A stretch of 9,370 bases of DNA from Gammaproteobacteria bacterium (GTDB lineage Bacteria; Pseudomonadota; Gammaproteobacteria; Steroidobacterales; Woeseiaceae): assembly GCA_003645495.1 (NCBI GenBank), contig QNFK01000042.1, forward strand, positions 1 through 9,370. The letters run 5' to 3'. The position numbers were made by a program, and so were the translations under genes. How positions within the stretch are numbered: the first letter of the stretch is position 1; the number at the start of each line of letters is the position of its first letter. Positions 5,593 to 9,370 of the stretch are shown here, one piece after another. The notes below the pieces were generated by a model, which searched no databases, was not told where the DNA came from, and saw only the letters and a list, made by a program, of their open reading frames with translations.

Positions 5593-7413
5593 CTAATTCG
5601 CCTCGTAGACGACCTTGCCGCCGACGACCGTCGTCAGGACAGTAACGTCCTTGATGTCATCCGGGTCCATCGTTAACAAATTATCCGAAAGCACGACGAA
5701 GTCCATTAGTTTTCCTGCTTGCAGCGAACCTTTGATGTTTTCCTCAAAACCAGCGTAAGCAGTGTTCAGCGTGTATGCCTTTATCGCTTGTTCGATCGTA
5801 ATCTTTTCCTGCGGGAACCAACCGCCCTCGGGCTGACCGGACAATGTCTTGCGTGTCACGGCAGCGTAGAGACCTAACATGGGGTTCAGGTAATACCGGG
5901 AAGCATTGGTTCCGGGTGAGTCTGAGCCGAAACTCACCGTCGCACCGGAATCCCACAAACGGCGGAAAGCATAGGCACCACGCGAGCGCTCACGGCCAAT
6001 CCGCTCTTCCATCCAGCGCATGTCATCAGAGGTATGGTAGGGCTGAACCTCGGCGATGATCTTCATCTCACCACCGCGCTTGATATCACGATCTGTCATG
6101 ATCTGTGCGTGCACAAGGCGAAAGCGCCGGTCCTTCTCGCCATTTTTCGCGATGATGCGCTCAAGCATATCCATCAGGTAACCATTAGCCTCATCGCCAA
6201 TCGCGTGAACCGTTAACTGGATATTCGCTGCATCAGCCTCAAGGGCCAGTCGCTCCAGCCGGCTTTGCATTTCTTCGGGCTTATCAGGGCTTCGCTCGAA
6301 AGGAAACATGATATCGCGCCATATGCCACGGCTTGCCGGATTGTGCGTATAGGGTTCATAGAAGCGTGCTGAACTGTTGCCCATGATGCCGTCGATCCAG
6401 GCTTTCACTGCGCCAAATCGAATCCACTCGTCACCAAAACCGATTTGAATTCCCAGGCCAGCCATGTAAGTCCACTTGTCCAGCGGCGGACGATAGCGAA
6501 CTCGCGCAGTCATCAAATCTTCTTCGCGCATTTCCCGATAGATATCGACGTAAATTGGATCTGAGGTGATATCGCAATAGCTGGTTAAACCAACACTTGC
6601 CATCTTTTTCCATGCCTCGCGCGTTTCTGCAATCCGCTGGGCTCTCGTCGGTGCGGGTATTATCGTTGCGAACAAACTCCTGACATTGTCCTGCACGAGC
6701 ACAGTGGACTCCACTGCGCCGGAAACCGGATTGAAAAGAGCGCCGGTTGGCTCGCCATTGTCATCCCGCTCAACCGCAATGCCTTCCGGATCGGCCGTAC
6801 CCTTGCGGATGCCCGCTTGCTCCAGGGCTGCAGAATTCGCCATGTAAACCTTGCGATCAAATCTTCTTACCAGTACCGGTCGATCCCGGGTAAATCCATC
6901 GATCATGCCCTTGTTTGGCAAGAACAGGTTGCCGTACAGATCATCCGGGTTAACCTCACGCCCGGCCTCCGCCACGTCACCTTCAGCCCAGGTTTCATAG
7001 GCTGACCAATCGCCGCCAACGATCCACGTACCGGGCGCGTAACGCTCATCGACATCACGAATGCGAGCAACAAACGATTTCTCGTCGGACACGTCCAGCA
7101 GGTTCAATCCATAAAGCAGCCGACCAGTGCTCTCAAAGTGCACATGATTATCGTAGAAGCCTGGTGTTACGAATTTCCCGGCGAGGTCAACGACCTCGGT
7201 ATCAGCGCCGATGAATCGTTCGACGCCGGAGTTGGAACCGACGTACAAAATTCTGTCACCTGCGGAGGCAATCGCTTCGGCTCGTGGGTTGCCGTCATCG
7301 ACAGTCCAGATGACGCCGTTGCGCAGCACGAGGTCGGCTTCCTGCGCCATCACCGGAGCTGTAAGAAGAGTCAGCAATGCCGTAAGCATGCATCGTTTGA
7401 AAACAGGTTTCAT
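5593..7413 (-). CDS. Exported YtcJ-like amidohydrolase (amidohydrolase 3 family)
   Basis: 606 residues with a signal peptide (about 1-23, PVMA before QE), so probably periplasmic. The chain starts ADLVLRNGVIWTVDDG, the beta-sandwich opening of amidohydrolases, and the TIM-barrel metal site follows: H90-V-H92 after PGFYDN, K337 in VKAWIDG as the bridging Lys, H403 in TVHAIGD, H435 in LVHAQIM and D498 in FGSDSP. This full set fits the YtcJ/NfdA-type enzymes, which hydrolyse formamides or similar C-N bonds in some studied cases; the substrate here is unknown. The C-terminal AGKLMDFVVLSDN block is also standard. An ATG 10 codons upstream (7443) is in frame but would put a basic MASRLTRRYP ahead of the signal peptide. 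The ATG at 7413 has GGAG (7421-7424) at 7-base spacing and is preferred. It leads the probable operon with the kinase, and 79 bases separate it from the upstream gene. Confidence 0.88.
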   Translation of the reverse strand: MKPVFKRCMLTALLTLLTAPVMAQEADLVLRNGVIWTVDDGNPRAEAIASAGDRILYVGSNSGVERFIGADTEVVDLAGKFVTPGFYDNHVHFESTGRLLYGLNLLDVSDEKSFVARIRDVDERYAPGTWIVGGDWSAYETWAEGDVAEAGREVNPDDLYGNLFLPNKGMIDGFTRDRPVLVRRFDRKVYMANSAALEQAGIRKGTADPEGIAVERDDNGEPTGALFNPVSGAVESTVLVQDNVRSLFATIIPAPTRAQRIAETREAWKKMASVGLTSYCDITSDPIYVDIYREMREEDLMTARVRYRPPLDKWTYMAGLGIQIGFGDEWIRFGAVKAWIDGIMGNSSARFYEPYTHNPASRGIWRDIMFPFERSPDKPEEMQSRLERLALEADAANIQLTVHAIGDEANGYLMDMLERIIAKNGEKDRRFRLVHAQIMTDRDIKRGGEMKIIAEVQPYHTSDDMRWMEERIGRERSRGAYAFRRLWDSGATVSFGSDSPGTNASRYYLNPMLGLYAAVTRKTLSGQPEGGWFPQEKITIEQAIKAYTLNTAYAGFEENIKGSLQAGKLMDFVVLSDNLLTMDPDDIKDVTVLTTVVGGKVVYEAN

Positions 7414-7492
7414 CGGGTATCTCCGTGTAAGGCGTGACGCCAATTCGCGAAATAAGGCTTGTGGACGCGGGAAAATTCTACAGGAGAAAATC

Positions 7493-8017
7493 TTACTTCA
7501 AAGGGTAACCATCTTCACCAGGAAGCTTGCCATCAATGCGCACTACTTTTACGTCATCCGTAACATTGTCCGCTCGCATGAACGATATTGAGTTAGGTAT
7601 GGCAACCACCAGGTCCAGGGTCATGCCAGTACTAAATACAACTTTCGGCCCCCGTGGCACTTCTGCACGAAACATTTTCGCAATCCAGTATCGCCTGAAT
7701 TCGTCCTCATTCATTTCATAAATTTTGTTGAGCACGAAGTCCCTCTCATCCGACTGAGCCGCACGTACCAGCAAAACAATCCTGGACCGGTTCGGCCAGA
7801 ATTGCTGGTTGGCGCGGAAGATATTTCGCAACTCACTCAGCGAAAGGTTTTCTACTTCGGTGTCCTTGTGCACAACAATTGCAAGACCACTTTCCGCAAT
7901 CGAACTTTCAGCCGAAACGACATTTGCGGCCGCCAGCAACATGCCGACGAGACAAATTGTCGTTTGCCAGTTTCTTATGGTCAGATTGTGAGTATTCATT
8001 TTCATCAATATCGGCAT
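7493..8017 (-). CDS. Short PstS-like periplasmic binding-domain protein
   Basis: 174 residues from ATG 8017. Two in-frame ATGs at 8005 and 7999 also give a plausible signal peptide, and none has a strong Shine-Dalgarno. Translation may be coupled to the porin gene, whose TAA is separated from this ATG by one base. The signal peptide (cleavage about 36, VVSA before ESS) precedes a single domain resembling the PstS-like (PBP-like) superfamily: LAIVVHKDTEVENLSLSEL (45-63), RNIFRANQQFWPNRSRIVLLVR (64-85), FRRYWIAKMFRAEVPRGP (107-124), and PNSISFMRAD (141-150) where the family has 'PgaIGYv'. The length is about half that of PstS. The family's SGT phosphate-contact motif is absent: the aligned stretch reads AAQSDERDF. 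The ligand may therefore not be phosphate. Its role is probably tied to the porin. Confidence 0.78.
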   Translation of the reverse strand: MPILMKMNTHNLTIRNWQTTICLVGMLLAAANVVSAESSIAESGLAIVVHKDTEVENLSLSELRNIFRANQQFWPNRSRIVLLVRAAQSDERDFVLNKIYEMNEDEFRRYWIAKMFRAEVPRGPKVVFSTGMTLDLVVAIPNSISFMRADNVTDDVKVVRIDGKLPGEDGYPLK

Positions 8018-8018
8018 T

Positions 8019-9110
8019 TTATAACTTTGCCAGCACAAAGGATAATTGCAGGCGGAAATTGTTCTCCCGCCCATTGTTATCAAACTCTTCGTTTCTGTAT
8101 TCTGCTTTTAGGGCTGCATAAGGGTTGAAGTCCCAACGGAGGCCCAGAATACTGGCATCAAAATTCAGTCCCTGATCGAACAGCAACGGGTCTGTGTCAT
8201 CAACCTCGGTTTTTTCGAATCGAATGTAGGGCTTCCAATCCCGCCTTTTACCTTTGAGCCGATATGCGAAGTGCGCATACCAGGCGTCAACATCACCGGA
8301 AACACTACTGTTCAGAAGCTCTTCATGCTCCGAATGCAAATACTCGAAAATTATTTCCGGTGACTCTTTGGTCCAGGCGACATACGCCGAAACGGTGCTT
8401 TCCTTGATTTCCGGTCGGTCGTCCGGCGTAATTTCATCATTGTAGAAACCGAGGCCGAATTTCAGTCCGTAATAGCGATCTGGTGCTGATTGCACCTGCA
8501 CCATCCAGGCCTTATCACTATTGATGTCACCGGCATCACCGGAACGCGCAACATTCTCATGTCGACCGTTGCCGAAGCCAGCGCTGTACGAGAGACCCAA
8601 TCTGTTTCGCGGCAATGTTCCTTCCATCAATATTCCGACGAAATGAATCGGCACCAGCTTTGAGCCAAACTTGACCATTTCAGGACGGCTGGTCGATGTG
8701 TGCAACCACGATCCATGGTGATACGCAGAATTCCAATAGCCGATCGGCGTGTGATAGCGGCCGCCGGACAACTTGAACATATCGGAGAATTCGTATTTCG
8801 CGATCAGCCTTTCGACTTCAAACGAGTACTGGGAATCCTTGCCAGTGCCGGTGAATTCCGCGAAAATACTGAATGAATCGCTGAGGCTTGCGCTCATATG
8901 CGCAACCACCTGACCAATGGTGAAACCATCCTCATTATTTCCATCTCGGGAAATATAGTTCAGGTCACCGAAACCCATGAAGTTGAACTCAGGGTCTCCG
9001 GAAATAATGGATGATGTTATTTCTTCTGCGGTCTGGGCATAGCTCGGCCCCGCCACGACCAGTGAGGTGGCAATCAGGATGAGCCCTCTTATTGCAGTGC
9101 GATACTTCAT
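8019..9110 (-). CDS. Outer-membrane porin-like beta-barrel protein
   Basis: 363 residues with a signal peptide (about 1-25, SYA before QT). The mature chain opens with FNFMGFGDLNYISRDG and continues in alternating hydrophobic/polar strands with aromatic girdles and acidic loops, typical of outer-membrane barrels. GRYHTPIGYWN (117-127) followed by HHGSWLHTS and SRPEMVKF is characteristic of porin-like proteins in gammaproteobacteria. The C-terminal strand FRLQLSFVLAKL ends in Leu rather than the usual Phe or Trp, a mild departure from the BamA recognition signal. It ends one base before the start of the binding-domain gene, so the two are almost certainly one transcript. The solute is not known. 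The start ATG has no clear Shine-Dalgarno. The upstream region carries a 10-bp direct repeat. Confidence 0.85.
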   Translation of the reverse strand: MKYRTAIRGLILIATSLVVAGPSYAQTAEEITSSIISGDPEFNFMGFGDLNYISRDGNNEDGFTIGQVVAHMSASLSDSFSIFAEFTGTGKDSQYSFEVERLIAKYEFSDMFKLSGGRYHTPIGYWNSAYHHGSWLHTSTSRPEMVKFGSKLVPIHFVGILMEGTLPRNRLGLSYSAGFGNGRHENVARSGDAGDINSDKAWMVQVQSAPDRYYGLKFGLGFYNDEITPDDRPEIKESTVSAYVAWTKESPEIIFEYLHSEHEELLNSSVSGDVDAWYAHFAYRLKGKRRDWKPYIRFEKTEVDDTDPLLFDQGLNFDASILGLRWDFNPYAALKAEYRNEEFDNNGRENNFRLQLSFVLAKL

Positions 9111-9122
9111 TTTTATCGATTC

Positions 9123-9161
9123 TGTTACCGCCGCAACCCCTACCCCGTTGATGTTACCGCC
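9123..9161. repeat. Direct repeat TGTTACCGCC x2 upstream of the porin gene
   Basis: TGTTACCGCC occurs at 9123-9132 and 9152-9161, a 29-base period, in the 132-base gap between the divergent porin gene and the right-edge membrane gene. On the porin strand it reads GGCGGTAACA. Two identical 10-mers in so short a gap suggest binding sites for a regulator, but which one is unknown. Confidence 0.35.
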
Positions 9162-9196
9162 TTTTTGACAATTCAGCCATGCTTAGCTGTGCCGCT

Positions 9197-9205
9197 TGGT
9201 ATAAT
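9197..9205 (+). promoter_or_regulatory. Extended -10 promoter TGGTATAAT
   Basis: A perfect TATAAT (9200-9205) is preceded by the extended TGn element (9197-9199). No convincing -35 lies 16-18 bases upstream, consistent with an extended -10 promoter. Transcription would begin around 9210-9214, leaving a leader of about 30 bases before the ATG at 9243. Confidence 0.6.
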
Positions 9206-9242
9206 TGCTGTTCACATCTTTCGCTCAACAGGCGCAATGTAA

Positions 9243-9370
9243 ATGCCATCAAACACGACAGCAGTCTGGTTACCGCAGGTCTTGATTGAGTCAGCGCTTA
9301 TTGTAATCAGTATTCTGGTTGCGCTCGGACTGGACGAATGGCGCGAAAAGCGTGAGGACGCCGAAACGGC
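9243..9370 (+). CDS. N-terminal part of a single-pass membrane-anchored protein
   Basis: This gene is partial: 42 codons plus two bases reach the right edge. A short polar N-terminus (MPSNTTAVWLPQ) is followed by one hydrophobic segment, VLIESALIVISILVALGL (13-30), then DEWREKREDAET. The pattern 'LIES.LIV.S.L.AL...EWRE.R' is one I recognise from small uncharacterised membrane proteins of Proteobacteria whose periplasmic part is predicted to be helical. No function is known. The start was chosen because ATG 9237 is followed at once by a stop codon, and AGG (9230-9232) lies about 10 bases upstream of 9243. It is driven by the extended -10 promoter just upstream and diverges from the porin gene. 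Confidence 0.6.
   Translation, partial: MPSNTTAVWLPQVLIESALIVISILVALGLDEWREKREDAET

Noticed and set aside
9165..9170. TTGACA as a consensus -35 for the right-edge gene
   Set aside because: It is 29 bases from the TATAAT, far outside the 16-18 base range, and no -10 lies 17 bases downstream of it.
9154..9176. PhoB box upstream of the porin gene
   Set aside because: On the minus strand TTGTCAA and CGGTAAC resemble Pho half-sites, but their period is 12 rather than 11 bases and the match is partial.

Overview
The window looks like a piece of a chromosome from a marine or environmental gammaproteobacterium. This is inferred from moderate GC, many exported proteins with Gram-negative signal peptides, an outer-membrane barrel protein, an S9B dipeptidyl peptidase, a PaiB-type flavoprotein and a CRP-type operator. 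The genus cannot be fixed from sequence alone. There is no tRNA, rRNA, CRISPR array, transposase, integrase or phage gene, and I see no convincing defence or biosynthetic system. All long genes look intact.

Layout. Bases 1-285 (minus strand) hold the N-terminal part of a YjiH-like membrane protein that runs off the left edge. It diverges from an exported DPP-IV-like peptidase (380-2611, plus), and a spaced inverted repeat lies between the two. Three more plus-strand genes follow, each with its own ribosome binding site: an exported protein with two TonB-C-like repeats (2788-3495), a small exported CigR/RcnB-like protein with LPPGI repeats (3592-3975), and a PaiB-family flavin-binding protein (4062-4697). 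The CigR-like gene has a textbook CRP operator placed exactly for class II activation.

Bases 4698-4925 separate convergent genes. They contain a dispersed palindromic repeat of about 150 bp with an extra left arm, followed by a second nested hairpin.

The right half is mostly on the minus strand, read right to left: an outer-membrane porin-like barrel (9110-8019), then a short PstS-like periplasmic binding-domain protein one base after it (8017-7493), then an exported YtcJ-like amidohydrolase (7413-5593) and a deoxynucleoside kinase (5564-4926) starting 28 bases after it. At the right edge a divergent plus-strand gene begins (9243 onward). It encodes a membrane-anchored protein and sits behind an extended -10 promoter.

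How the genes fit together. The exported peptidase, exported amidohydrolase, porin and binding protein suggest scavenging of small organic molecules at the cell envelope. The deoxynucleoside kinase does cytosolic nucleoside salvage. Two pairs look co-transcribed, porin with binding protein and amidohydrolase with kinase; the rest look like independent units. The most informative items are the CRP-class II promoter, the three-armed palindromic repeat, the double TonB-C-like protein, and the binding-domain protein that lacks the usual phosphate-contact motif.
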